Part shown: piece after piece, positions 50,546-63,150 of the stretch
Layout: each line of letters begins with the position of its first letter
Position numbering within the stretch: position 1 is the stretch's first letter
Source: Euwallacea fornicatus
Taxonomy: Eukaryota > Arthropoda > Insecta > Coleoptera > Curculionidae
Reading direction: 5' to 3'
DNA length: 64,000 bases
Assembly: GCF_040115645.1 (NCBI RefSeq)
Contig: NC_089541.1
Location: 6,510,001-6,574,000, forward strand
Notes under the pieces: generated by a model
What the model saw: the letters and a program-made list of their open reading frames with translations, nothing else
The model's database searches: none
What the model was told of the DNA's origin: nothing
Position numbers and translations under genes: made by a program

Positions 50546-53146
50546 AAACACTCAAGATTAAAACAATTTTTTTTTATATTGATGAGCAGTTGTAATAAAT
50601 GATGTTAAGGAAATATCTCCATATCGAACGAGTAAAACGAGCACAAGGGTTATCGACAGTGTATAAAAGTTGGGCAGTCAAGACTACCAGTTTAAATGAT
50701 GCCCCGTTCCATTGGCATTAAATTTCAAAGGGCGGCTCGAATTAATTACGCACAAGCGGTGGCTGCATTCCCTTAACGACGTGCCTATCGATTGACCCTT
50801 TATCTGGTTTACAAGCGTACTCTTGTCCATCAAGATATCTTTCCTATACATGTCCGACTGACCTCTATCGAGATTTTTGCAGGTTATTTGAGGCCACTTT
50901 TAAAGCGTATCATAAAAGAATTCCAACCATCTCCGACACTTCAAAGCCCTCAAAATTCCATCACAACCGGTGGGATGTACAGAATTTCCAGCTGACCTGA
51001 AGGGGTAAATTGCTAGATCCACGGAATAACTCGTAGGAAAATAAATGGGACGCATTTTGCAGGTTGACCGTAGGATCTTTGTTATTACACGTGAAATTTG
51101 CCAGGGAACAGAAACAGATGGCTCCAATGAAATGAAATATCGGAATAGTTAATTGGAAAATGGTAATTAGAACAGAAAGACATTTCATAAATAAAAAGGG
51201 ATAAAAAGTAAGAAATGTGAGTCACACTGTGAAAAATTATGCGACCAAAAGTTCATATATATTATAAAGGGTTGAGCCGCATTAACTCCGGTCCGCAGCA
51301 AAAACATCCTCTTAAGGAACTCAGGACAAAGGTTTAATTAAACGAAAACTTCAATTAAAAACCCGCTTTAGAAACTTTCCAGAAACTGAACTGAAACAAC
51401 AAAAAGCCGTTGACGTCCAATTTACCTCGGCAAAAATTGGTTGTTTTGCTTGAAACCATCATCAAATCTACTTTGCAAATTGTTTTAGATGTGCCCTTAA
51501 ACACTTGGCCGCGCTAATGGTGTCAAAGAAGTGCACCAATCTCAAACCCATCTGTGACAGGATTAATTTAAACTTCTCTCGTATATAAACTTAAAGTCTC
51601 CTCCCCCTTTTTGTCCAAGTTTATTAAATCTTGCATCTCTTGAGACACTTTCGTCACTCATTTTGCAATTTAGTCCAAATTGGATTTCAGTGTAAAACCG
51701 GTTACAGTATAAAGAACGAAATCAATGAAACAATACGGTGCTCTGTGGCACAATTACGGATATGATCGTAAAATCAAAATAAATTGGATATAAGTGTCAA
51801 TAAAACGGGGGAGTTTATTTGCCAAAAGCAGGAACTCTGCAACGTTGTGCCATTAAAGTGGCAGTAATGTAAGGTGGAATGGCACTTTTATTAACAATCC
51901 CGATAAAATTGGCTGTAGGCTAAAAAATAGTCACAGAAAGAAGGAGAGTGACATTGCCACATGAATATTAATGGGAACATAGAACTTTGTAGGTTCCGGG
52001 AATAAGGTTAATTTAGGTTAGAAAAAGAAAGCGTTGCTGGATTTTCCTATTAAACGAAGGTGGAAGGTTCTTCAAATTACATTTTTAAAGTTCTAGAGTT
52101 TCCAGGTTAACTTAGGATCCATATCTGTGCATCAGAGCAATAAACTTCAACTCAGAAGATTCTAAATTTGCTTAATCTGAATTAACCTTAAAAGTTTCAA
52201 AGAGACGGAAAATACCCAACTTTAACCACTTTTTAAATTTTAAGCGGCCATCTTTTTAGGTTCCCAAGAACAATTACTATATATGTAATTTTCTCTAGTG
52301 GAAACGGTCATCACTCAGAGGGCGATTTCCACTTCGTCCCTTGGACACTGCATGGTATTCAACAGCTTTAAAGGTTCCGAAATTATCATCCGCAAACTTC
52401 TCCATAAGTTTTCCCAATGAACGAGATAGGCCACGTTTAGATGTGGTCTCCGACATGGTGCATTCTCACATACTACCCTCCATTGATTAAACGTACTTTC
52501 CTGAATCGCTGAACAACTGTGTGAGTCATAAAGGTTTGTATGCATAGCCCTAGAACACGTAGAAACTTCTCCTTCGGCTTTATTGGAGGCATTTAGAAGA
52601 TGGTGGCCGGCCATTGTCTTTCCGGTAACTTGTACATCTAATGGAGCCACCATGGAAAGTCTGGACACGCACTGTGGTGGTTTTCTTGTGTTCTAGAACA
52701 GAGTTCTTAGGGCAGCGAATCCCGTCTGGTACCTTTCTCATTAATCAAGATGAAAGGGTGCAATTTTGGCAAACCGTTGTGAGATTTGTCTTCTAAGCAC
52801 TCCATATGTGCGAAAAAAATGGAGGATGGGAGATTTTGAAACGAACGCCCTATGTACATATATGTCATTTTATATTTGAACATTTAAAATCTAAAAAATT
52901 ATTTTAGAGTTCAAACATTCAATTTCATTGAGGCAATATGTTGTAGAAATTTATTTTCATAAAACTTTGCGTTTTTAGCTCCTTGAAATTTCACTCAATT
53001 CCACAATTTATTTTTCCGATGAACACGACACAGTATTTCAAACACTCTAACTAAGCGATACAAATCACCCGCCTCGATCCAGCCAGTTTCATGCACTCTT
53101 GACCACTCTCTAAGTAATAAACAATACCAAATTTACAACTCACCCC

Positions 53147-53262
53147 TTGACCATTAATTCCGCGCGCCCTTTGCCAATCAATATCGGTCAAAAGTGAACA
53201 CTGACCAGTGCCATAAATTCCGATCTGACCTCCGGCGTACAGACACTTTCGAAAACAATATG
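53147..53262 (-). other. Candidate short exon of unknown gene
   Basis: GC-richer island on the minus strand. It reads CLYAGGQIGIYGTGQCSLLT and then DIDWQRARGINGQG up to a consensus donor (GGG|gtgagt). A possible acceptor (gttttcgaaag) lies at about 53253. It is not a recognisable GPCR segment, so it would be an untranslated or N-terminal exon of the receptor, or part of another gene, or chance. Confidence 0.2.
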
Positions 53263-54976
53263 TTGCAGTTAAGTAGAAGTAAAATGAATGGCTATCTCGC
53301 AGGCACCAGCCCTGACCAACGTTTGTTCGTAAAGGTAAATACAACATAATAAATATACGAGTATGGACGTATTTCACTAGGTTGGTATAAATACTGGGCT
53401 TCAGTTCCTACCATAAATCGTTGAGGTGTGCTCACCTTTGTTTCACTTCGAGATGTGTTTGAGCAAATTCGAGAGGCAGTTTAATAAATTATGGTAATAC
53501 CCCCAGAAAATCTAAACGTTCAAGAGGGTTGTTGTCCCTTGTCAACATATCCCAAACATAAAATATAACCGAGTTTAAATTCCAAACTAAAGGGTGCCTA
53601 TGCATAAAAGATAAATCTCTCCCGGGAATATATTTCGGCGCTAATTTTACATTCCTCCGCAAGTTAAAAATTGCTCGGGGATATTGTAGACACTTCCATA
53701 CATATATTTCACTAAAAGCCTTTTTAGATCTACTAGCATGAAGTGCACGTATTACTCCGGGAAAAAGGAGGAAAATACTGGAAAGAATTTGAGCCAGTTG
53801 TGGCAATTTCTTCTAGAGGTACAAAAAGAGCTTTAAATAATTTTACACGCTGGATATACATTTAGGTATACAGGGCGATTCATGGTGGACACTAGGTTAG
53901 ATGTTTGCGCTAAACGAGTCACATGATCTTTCCGAAAATTCGACCGTGCGCGCATAAATGCAACGTTGCCGCGTGTCCTAGAAAGTAGGAGTAACTCCAA
54001 CATATTAAATGTGACATAACAAGAATACTCTAGAATACCATCAAGATTGATATAGGGATGAATGTTTGCTTGCTTGATTTAAGAACAGTACTTTTTTACT
54101 TTATGGAAAGATAAAAGAACAAATTTACATCACACCAGTAAACCGTAAAGAGGAATAGCCCTAACGTGTAAGCGCATTCGTGAATTTAATGTAAATGAGA
54201 TTCAGAGAGCCACAAATTTGTGTGTAAACTTGCGCGTTTTAAAGTCGTTCAAATCCAATGGCTGTCATTTTGAGCATCTAACGTAAATATTAAATAATTG
54301 TATTATTTCAACAAGTTATTTATGGTCCATTGTGGAAACTTGTTCCACATTTAATGGCATTATCTTGCATGTGTATAAACGCGTAAATGAATATTTACAA
54401 CCCCGCTACCTATCAAATTGTTTGAATAATTGCGTGGTACTTTTTTTTATTTTAGGGTAGGTATAGGAGCGTATTTCATGAATTTGGAGGGAATTTAGTG
54501 GTTTTTAGCACATTTGCTGATATAGAGAGCGTTCTATTAAAAAAATGTGCTTTAGGCAGGTTTAATGCCTAATCCCGAAAGCTTGAATTTTGTACAAGGT
54601 AGATCCAGTACCACATTTCTATGAAACAATGTCCAAAATTTCAGCATTTTATGAGTTCAAATAGCAATTTAACCATAAGGTTTTATTAAGGCTTGTGTTT
54701 AAAAAAATATTAGAATATTAATTAATATTTCAAACACTGCTAAAGATCGTTACAGGAGATGTTAAGTAGAAATTATAGGGGGGTAGCAAACGTATAAATT
54801 AAAAACATACAGGATCTCCCATTTAATATATCGAACTTCCTATTGCTGTCTTATATAAGATGTGATTATGGCAACGGTAATGCTGCATTGTTAAAAAATA
54901 TTTTAGATCGAGAGAGCAAGACGGATTACGTAAACGTCTCATGGCCCATGGACAAAATCGTCCTAAATACACTATA

Positions 54977-56021
54977 TGGGGTGTTAGGGAAGTAACTTTT
55001 TAAAATTTAACCAATAATTAAGAACATCTTTTTTAACAAAAAATTTTGTTATGACAGAGGTCCAAACTCTTAATAGTTGAAAAAATATATATTGATAACC
55101 GAAAAGCTCTGATGAGTTTAAAATTTTAATGACATGATGAAAAATGTACTTGACAGATGTTGATTGTTCGAGGTCTAACGAAAAAAGATAAAATTATTCA
55201 ACAATAACATTGCTCAGAGCAATTTAAGAATTCATTAATAACAAATAATACAACTTAAACGGTAAAAGTAAACTTATGGGGCAATGCCGCACTGAACGTG
55301 ACCGAGGAAACGGCGTTTATTGTTGTTATGATTGTTTTTTGCAATTCCTTAATACCCGGTAGGTGATAAAATTTGATCTTTTATTAGTACGTGAATTTAT
55401 TCGGAGTTATTAGCACTACCTACGTGAAAATATATTCTCGACGAGAATATCATGAGATGCTTTTGATTTATGGAGAGACGTTACAAAATTCCGAAGGTTA
55501 CGCTAATCGTTATCCAGAAAGAAAACTTCCAGCTCTACAAATGGAATTTTTCATCGTGTAGGAGGAAATTGATTAAAACGCTGTCGTGCACGCATGGGCT
55601 CACATAGTGGATATTCCAAACATTTAATGCAGTAAAAACAATAAGAAATTTGTGTTTTGATTGTGATGTGGGTGGTCTAAAACGTGTAACGGAACGTGTT
55701 ATGCTAACTCGAGATGACAACAATAATTAAAAGTGACTCTTCAAAATAATAAAATAAGAATCACATAATATTTAAATTTTAACTTTAAAACCTATCAGAT
55801 CCAAAGAAACCGTGAAAAAATGCACACCCTGATGATGCGGCTATTTAGGGAGGTAGCGAATTGCAATATACATGATGCGATGTTGCCAATTCTCGAATGT
55901 TTGGTTTTCATTTTAACGGTAAATGTTGGTATTTACGACCATGTTGTAAGGAAGTTTTTTATTTAAAATGATATACTTAATCATCAGTTAAATTTAGGAA
56001 AGTCGTTTCCCTAACACCCTG
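54977..56021. mobile_element. Inverted-repeat element, about 1.05 kb
   Basis: The left end GGGGTGTTAGGGAAGTAAC and the right end GTTTCCCTAACACCCTG are inverted copies. Similarity continues about 110 bp inward (AAATTTAACCAATAATTAAG against AAATTTAACTGATGATTAAG). TA-type flank on the right (GTAC). The interior is non-coding. Confidence 0.7.
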
Positions 56022-59000
56022 TACAGATACAGTATACTCAAAGAAAAAAAATGTTTTAATCCTTTATTAATCGCATGCTATATTGTGACAAAAATTTCAC
56101 TGTTATGTTAACAGTTTGACATGCTCAGAAACTTAGTTTGCCTCATAAACTGACCATATAATAATTTTAATTGCATTTGGCGATAGCATGTGCAGGCGAA
56201 TTTTGAACTTCTAATTAGAAGGCCCCCATGGATGAGACTTCCATTTAAAGTCCAGGAAATTGTAGTTCCCTGGAGTGTTTTTGTTGTTTGGTAAATATGC
56301 CAAAGTGTGTAGGTGTGTATATTAATGTATTTCTTCAGACGTAGAAGAGAGGCTAATAACTAAAATGCCTAATAACTTCCAACAGAATAATTGAGTTTAA
56401 AAACAGTTTGTAAATTAGGCTAAAAACACACCTAAAATTCTGAAAGAAACTTAGATACCCAAATCTTATCATTCTCGTCAAAATATCACTAATAGCAACA
56501 ATTAGGGTTACTGATGTTTGGAATTGAAATCTAGATATTAAGTAACTCTAAACAATTATGGCCCGCAATACATTATATATCCGAACTCCTTAAATTTTCC
56601 AGAATATCAATTTGATTAAATAGTACTGTTCTAACTTCTTGATTTTTCTATCCACTTTGTGTCATCGATATAAATATTTAGTTGGAAAGTTTGCATTATC
56701 AATCAAACCCATTTGACTTCGAGCCTAGCACGACAAGGGTAAAGTTAAAAATATAGTAAAGAGAGGCAAAAATATAATGAACAATATTGCACATTCGACC
56801 CAAAAATTTCGATTTACTTATAAATCCTTGGAGAAGGTTTTAGCGAAGATTCTGCGTATCCATTAGAAGCAGTTTTTGCATCCAATGTCCTTCCTTTAGA
56901 TTGAAGCTTTCAAGAAGCTTTTGAGTAAATCATCTTCTTACAGATCGTGCCACAAAAAGCGTATAATCCAGATATATTGTTAATTCACGTCAACAAACAG
57001 GTAATAAATTTCACGTTCCACTAGGTGGTTTTAGATACTTAAATTGGCCAAATTTAAGACATCACATAGAACAAAGAGTTAACTTTCTAAATGGGTTTTC
57101 CAGGCGCTTAATTAAGAAAAATCTTTCTTAAGGTTTTTATCAGATTCTTCTAATTTAGGTAAACACTAATTCCAAATAACAGCTATTCGACTATAGTAGG
57201 AAGAAGAATGTTAATTAAATTAAATTAAAGTTGAAGGAAAAAATCGTCTTCGTCAATAGTTTTACCAGATGCTTGGTTGAGGTTATTTGGACAATAATAT
57301 TCTTCTTATGAAGGTTCGGTTTAAAGCACTATATTTCTCTCAAAAAGTTAAACTGTAGAGAATATTATGCTGCTGAAGTTGTAGATATAAAATTGGATGA
57401 AGAAAGCGGCGACAATCAACAAAATTTGAAGCGGACTTCTAACCGATTCAAGCAATTTAACACTGCTGATAGCACAACTCCAATGCCCCCAAAAATCCCC
57501 TCATTTCATTCGCATACTCCATTTCAAACCGACATAACTTATCACATTATATTTTCTCCAAGTGTTCCTGAGATAGCCTTTCAAGTCGAGTTACTCAATT
57601 TGCCGGAAAACTTGCGCTTTTGGATTGCCAACCTTAGATGTCTTTAAACGAACTTAGATGTCTAGATTGTTATGTAATGGTGGGTGGACTTTAGAATCAA
57701 TATTTATAAGAGAATCCAGAAAGTGCTTAAGTTTGAGCAATTTGTTTAAATCAGATAAATTGTCGGAAGGGCCCGGAGCAGCTGGAGAAGTTGCAGCCTG
57801 GAAATTAGTTAATTGCTTTGGAAATTAGGTAAATCCTATGATTAGCAACCCTTGGGTACAAAATGATGTTTCCCTAGTTGGTTGCGAAACAAAATAAACT
57901 TTCAGGTGAGAAAGTTGCATCAAGGCGAAATTAACCTTTAAACCTAAAGCTGAGTTCCAAAAAGAGGTCTTTTTTCGGGAGGGTACTGCATCATTTTAGC
58001 GGGCAGTAGAACATTGCCCTTCAAAGAAAATATGGGTTGCATGAAGAATGCCTATTAATAAGCATATAGACAAGTTGTTAAATTGCATCTATTGTCCCAT
58101 TCTTGAGATATTTACTTGAAATATAGGATGAACATGAAACCTTCTATCGTACTAAACCTTGGAGGCCAGTGTCTACGGTACTGGCCTCACATAAAACTAA
58201 CTCAATGTCACTGATATCGGCTGAGTTACATCCGTTATTCAGGTTAGTTTAATTTTATTTTCCCGAAGCGATAACCGTTTTCAAGCGATAACGTGACCCA
58301 TTTTTCCTATTTTATTACTGTTTAACTTAAAAGATAATTTATTGATATTCAAACGTAACATGCATTACGTATTCGTTGCCCAACTCTGGAATATCTTCTC
58401 GGCACATGTTTGTCCCGAAAACGGAATGTATGTTAACAAACAGACAATCCTCAATGACTTAAGTAAGTCCCAATACGACAGCCATCCAGAAATGTCCTTA
58501 GAGGAAGGTAGAGGCATTCGGATGTCAGTCTGTTTAGATTGAAATAAAGTGTCTGCAAGGTAATACGTAGGAGGAATCCTTGAGAGTGTTCTTTTGTGTA
58601 TACTCACTCCCCGAACAGTCTGCTTTATTTATAGGGTAGTTTTCCAATGGGTATAGTTAACGATTTGCTTAGGTGCGGTTTAGGGGTTGACAAACGAGCG
58701 GTTCCTGCCTGCTTAATGCAGAATCTATACACCTTTCAGTGAAATCTATTCAACACTCGAGCAGCACTTGCAGGATTGGTGTCAATGGAAAGTAATAAAT
58801 TACATTTGAGGTTTACTGCGAGTTCACTCTGCTGTCGTATAAAATATAGTTCCATACTTTAAGATACACGGAGATTTTTTTTTACGAAATAAGCTCTTTT
58901 TATTTCAGCATGTTTACATTATTATCTTTTGTATGAGGGATCGATTTATTCTGGCAAGCTTGCTCATAAAATGAAATGGCGTCTCACATCGGAAGCAGTA

Positions 59001-59394
59001 TTTTTCCGAAAGCCATAAATTACGTTCAAAAACAGTTTAATCTCGAATTGTTGTAATAAATTCAATAAGAGGTTTAGCAGTGCTATATTTGAGATAAAAA
59101 CTCAGGGGATTATCGAAAGGGAGGAGTGAGTGTCTGGATGCACAAAAGTTATATTTTAACTTGTATATCAAGAGTAGCTGAAACTTTGAAAGCGATAAAG
59201 AAAATGTAATTCGTGCCTGACTTAAATAATCTGTAGATGAAATATTTCTGTATTTATTCAAAAAATTTATAGGGCAGAAAAGCATAGGAAAAAAAAAGTA
59301 TAGGAGAAAACTGTAGTAGGCATTGAAAATTTTCGAAAAACGACTCATTTTAAAAATTTCTTCACACCTTGTACCATGTTTCCTCAAACATATG
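56022..59394. other. Non-coding AT-rich sequence
   Basis: No gene or repeat recognised. The 84-codon frame at 57393-57647 (plus) has partly protein-like composition but no family match by eye. Confidence 0.4.
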
Positions 59395-59812
59395 CAGTGT
59401 AATTCAAAATTGAGTTCAAATACTTTGAAAGTATATTTGAGGTCAAAACATAATTGTTAGTTGTTTTAAAAAACTCAAGACGTAAAAATTTTAGTTTTTT
59501 TTTGGTCTACTAAATGCTGATAGTTCAATTTAGAGTTTCTCGATGGAAACATAAAATGTTCTTCTGAAATTAGATTTACATGATTTTTGAAGTAAAAAAT
59601 CAATAGAGCGCATAAAAAACAAGAGCTTGTAAATTTTTCATGAAATTTGATCGGTGACTCTATTTGACATAATCGATTTTATCGCCGAGCTTTCGATGAC
59701 TCCAGTTCCGAAGGCTTACATTTTACGTCACAAGTTTGTGGGAAGAAATAATCTCATTTTGACCTCAAAAATAATCTTTTTAAATATTTGCACTCAATTT
59801 TGAATCACCCTG
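59395..59812. mobile_element. MITE, 418 bp, arms about 85 bp
   Basis: The left end CAGTGTAATTCAAAATTGAG and the right end CTCAATTTTGAATCACCCTG are inverted. The match continues to TTTGAGGTCAAAA and beyond. Non-coding. It ends only 11 bp before the next element starts. Confidence 0.8.
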
Positions 59813-59823
59813 TATTTGTTGTA

Positions 59824-60554
59824 CAGAGCGTTAAAAATTAGTAAGCCAAACCGTTAACGACAGATTCTTTCTATGAGAATAATTAGACTTTCTTAATGCG
59901 ATTTTTTTCTTTGGTGGTTTGTACTCACTACACACAGTAGTGTTGTTCAAGTTCAAGTTTAAGAAAAAAAATTATTTTATTAATTACTTCGACGTTTTTT
60001 AACAAATTTTAATGCAATTTTCCAGTGATGCACAGTTCGGTGAGATGCACTTTTCCTACAAGTTGGATGACAAAAATTGAACCAAAGTAGGGAAAATGGG
60101 GGGTTTCGACCCCCAACTTTTTTTGCAAATGTCAGTAGTGTACGTGTTTATTTTTTTTAAATAAATGTTCCTTTACCTTACTTTTTTATTTTTATAAAAT
60201 TTTTATTTACCGTTTATTCGAGAAGATGTCCCAGCATATTACCTCTCATTACACGGCACCCATTTTTCACTTATATCGGTAATATACCTATTATTAATTT
60301 CTGCACAAAAGCAATTCTGAGCTTAAACTTTTTTACCCAAATTATAGAAAAAGTGTGCCTCATCGAACTGTGCATCACAGCAAAATTCCATTAAAATACG
60401 TGAAGAAAGGCCGAAGCTGTTAACAAAATTTACAATTTAACACTCTCTATAGAAAATATAAAGCGCCGAAAAAAGTCGCATAACGAACGTCAAATTATTT
60501 TCGTTTACGTAAATTGTTTTTTTTTTTGGAAAAACGAAAATTTGCAACACGCTG
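59824..60554. mobile_element. Inverted-repeat element, 731 bp, arms about 240 bp
   Basis: The ends are CAGAGCGTTAAAAATT and, read inward from the right, CAGCGTGTTGCAAATT, each next to TA. A strong internal inverted pair is GTGATGCACAGTTCGGTGAG (about 60025) against its mirror at about 60362-60386. Intervening blocks such as CTTAATGCGATTTTTT also pair, so the arms cover most of the element. Non-coding. Confidence 0.75.
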
Positions 60555-63108
60555 TATCTGTTACATTGGTTCCTGTTCGAAGCATTCTGCTAACTCCCAC
60601 TCCACCACGAATTTTTGATTCTTAATTCCAATCGTCGTTCCTCACTTAATATTAAATATCGAACTCGATTACGTTTATTATCTTACCAGAGAAATCCTGG
60701 AATACAGTTCATAATAAGAAACATTATTCTTTGAGGTAAATATCGCTGCTATAGCTTGTACATTAAAACCCGAAACAGCTTGAATAATATAGAGATCTCG
60801 TTGAATTCGGACTTTTTTACGGGTCACTACTTCCTGCCAACACAGCCAACTGGTGCATCCCTAATTAAATCTTGCCAGACACAAAACAAAGAAATGCACA
60901 AAGCGCCAGGGAACTTTTTAATAAAGGGCTTTTTTAATAGTTTATTTCTACCGCATTTGTGAACGCAAACAGTAGTTCTTTCGTTATTAAACATGCCTCA
61001 AATTTATCTATCCACCTTCCTTTATCCAGAATTCCCACGGCACTGGATAATTTTCCCCAATTTGGTAAGCGATTATCGGGAATGAATGTTCCGTTGTAAG
61101 TAACTTCCGGTCTGGACACCTGGAAAGGTTTGCGTGAGTTTGTCGCTGTTCCAAAAGTGCCTGTTGCTTCCACACGTAACGCGATTTATATTTTTAGATT
61201 AAGAGGTGAAAGTTCAGAAGGTCTGCCGTTATTCTTTAAATTCTAGAAACATGGGATAATAAACATTCCTCAAAACAAACACAGCCATGGCGGAAATCAT
61301 GCATTTATTTTCAATTTCCTTCAGGTAATAACAATTTTATTTAGCTTAACTGTAAAATATTGTTTCAATTTTCTTGCGATGGTGGCTGCTACATGAAGAA
61401 ATAAGTTCCGAGAGAGGGTTTAAGAAAGGAAATATATCCTGTATAAACTATAAACGATTGTATTCCCGCCATAAGCTTGTTGGTAGCGGTACAAGGGTTT
61501 CGTAAATAACTCCTCTTCTATGATGGATAATTTCCATTTCCATGACTGATTTGCCATTTTCGGCGGCGGGGAAATTCAATAAAGAATTGGCTAGGTAACG
61601 GATTCCTATTATTCTCCAACAATGGAATTCAGGAGAGATAGATAGGTATGGATGGACCGATGGCAAATCTAAAAACTATGTTCTTGGCGCTTATTCCTTA
61701 GGACTCAAGAGGGGATATCGCAGGAAATTCGATTGTAAGTGGGTATATAAAAGGAGATTTATAACATAATTTGGCAATAAATTGCCTCAATATTACAGTC
61801 GTTATCGAATAAAGTGTGCATTGCATTCTTTTACTTCAGGATTTGTGTGTTCCGCAGTTTTCGGTTTTTGATTTCAGTGAGTTCGGTCTGGTACACAGAC
61901 AAACACGATTTACTTCCATACTTAATCTATCGACTCTGAACATAGAAGGAGCCAAAATATGTGGCAATGAAGTTGTTTACATAAATAGTTTTGCAGATGT
62001 TTTCTTCACTTTTGCAACGACGTTCAAGTTGCAAACTAACCAAAGAGGAAAGTTCGAACTTGTTCCAGAATAAAGGAATGATGATAAAACTAAATTGAAC
62101 CTGGATATCTCCATTGATTTTATTCACATTCAGGATCACGACAATAGATATCAAAGTGATCCCATATTTCAGAATCTAAAAGAGTTATTACAACCTGGTC
62201 TAGTTCGGGTTACAGAGCAAGGCCATTGCTCTCTTAAGTTTTCAGGTATCGGTGTTTAAATGTTGGAAAATAACTGGAAACGAATAGATTTCCAATAGGT
62301 TTCCCTCATTTTAAATGTTTAAATTATTTTTTCGGTCAAAAGTATCATCATCAAACAATTTAACATTATCGTGCGAAGTTAAACTTCCATTTTACGAGTT
62401 TATATTTACAATTTTGTTTTATTTTCTTTCTGTTTGTCATCATCCCTTCATCTCCATTATAAAATTTTCCACCTGGCTGACTCATGAAATTTCCTCCTTT
62501 TTTTCATTACCAGTTAGTTTCTTTCAGAGGCATCTAAGGCTTCTCTTCTATTTTTATTTTCCAAAACAATCTCTTCCATAAATTTGTTCCTTGCCTCCAA
62601 GAGATTGGTTGCTAATTAGCGGATCGCCCAATTTCCAGAGCAATTTACTAAGTTCAAGTTTGTAATTTCTCCAGCTGCGTCGAGACACTTCAACGATTTA
62701 TTTGATTTAAATAAGTTGTCTAGGCTTGGGTCTGTTGTGGATATCGATCCGAAGATATTTGCCTATGAGAATTGGACATTTAAGGGGATGATTGGGAACC
62801 AAATTAGGTTCAACACAATAAAAATTTAAATTTATGTTGGAAATATGAGCAATTATTGATCAAAGAGAACACATTTCTGGTTAGATCGAAAACATTTTTA
62901 TTGTAGGGCACATTTCAAGGTACATACAAGAAGGTCCCCTCTGTTATTCATATTTGCATGAACCGATCTCTTGAGAAAATACTTCAGAAGCACCATTTTA
63001 TTCACGGGCGAAAGCCTTTGTTGTTTGCATGATGTCCCACTTTACACTCCGTTTTTGTGTTATTCAGGAATCCAATCCAGAGGTGGAATTTGTGAGTCCT
63101 TAAGCCAG

Positions 63109-63150
<42 letters not shown>

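Larger units (their letters stand above)
47983..54976. other. Upstream intron or flank of the receptor
   Basis: No TM1-TM4 exon was recognised. A GC-richer block at 52315-53480 includes a 117-codon minus-strand frame (52668-52315, about 47% GC) and the 53.2 kb candidate exon, neither assignable. An unpaired TACAGGGCGATTCATGG element-end motif starts at 53872. Confidence 0.4.

Noticed and set aside
50381..50602. Reading frame with a run of isoleucines
   Set aside because: Produced by the ATT/ATC microsatellite.
52315..52668. 117-codon minus-strand frame in a GC-richer block
   Set aside because: No family, no transmembrane segments, no convincing splice context; cannot be the missing TM1-TM4 of the receptor.
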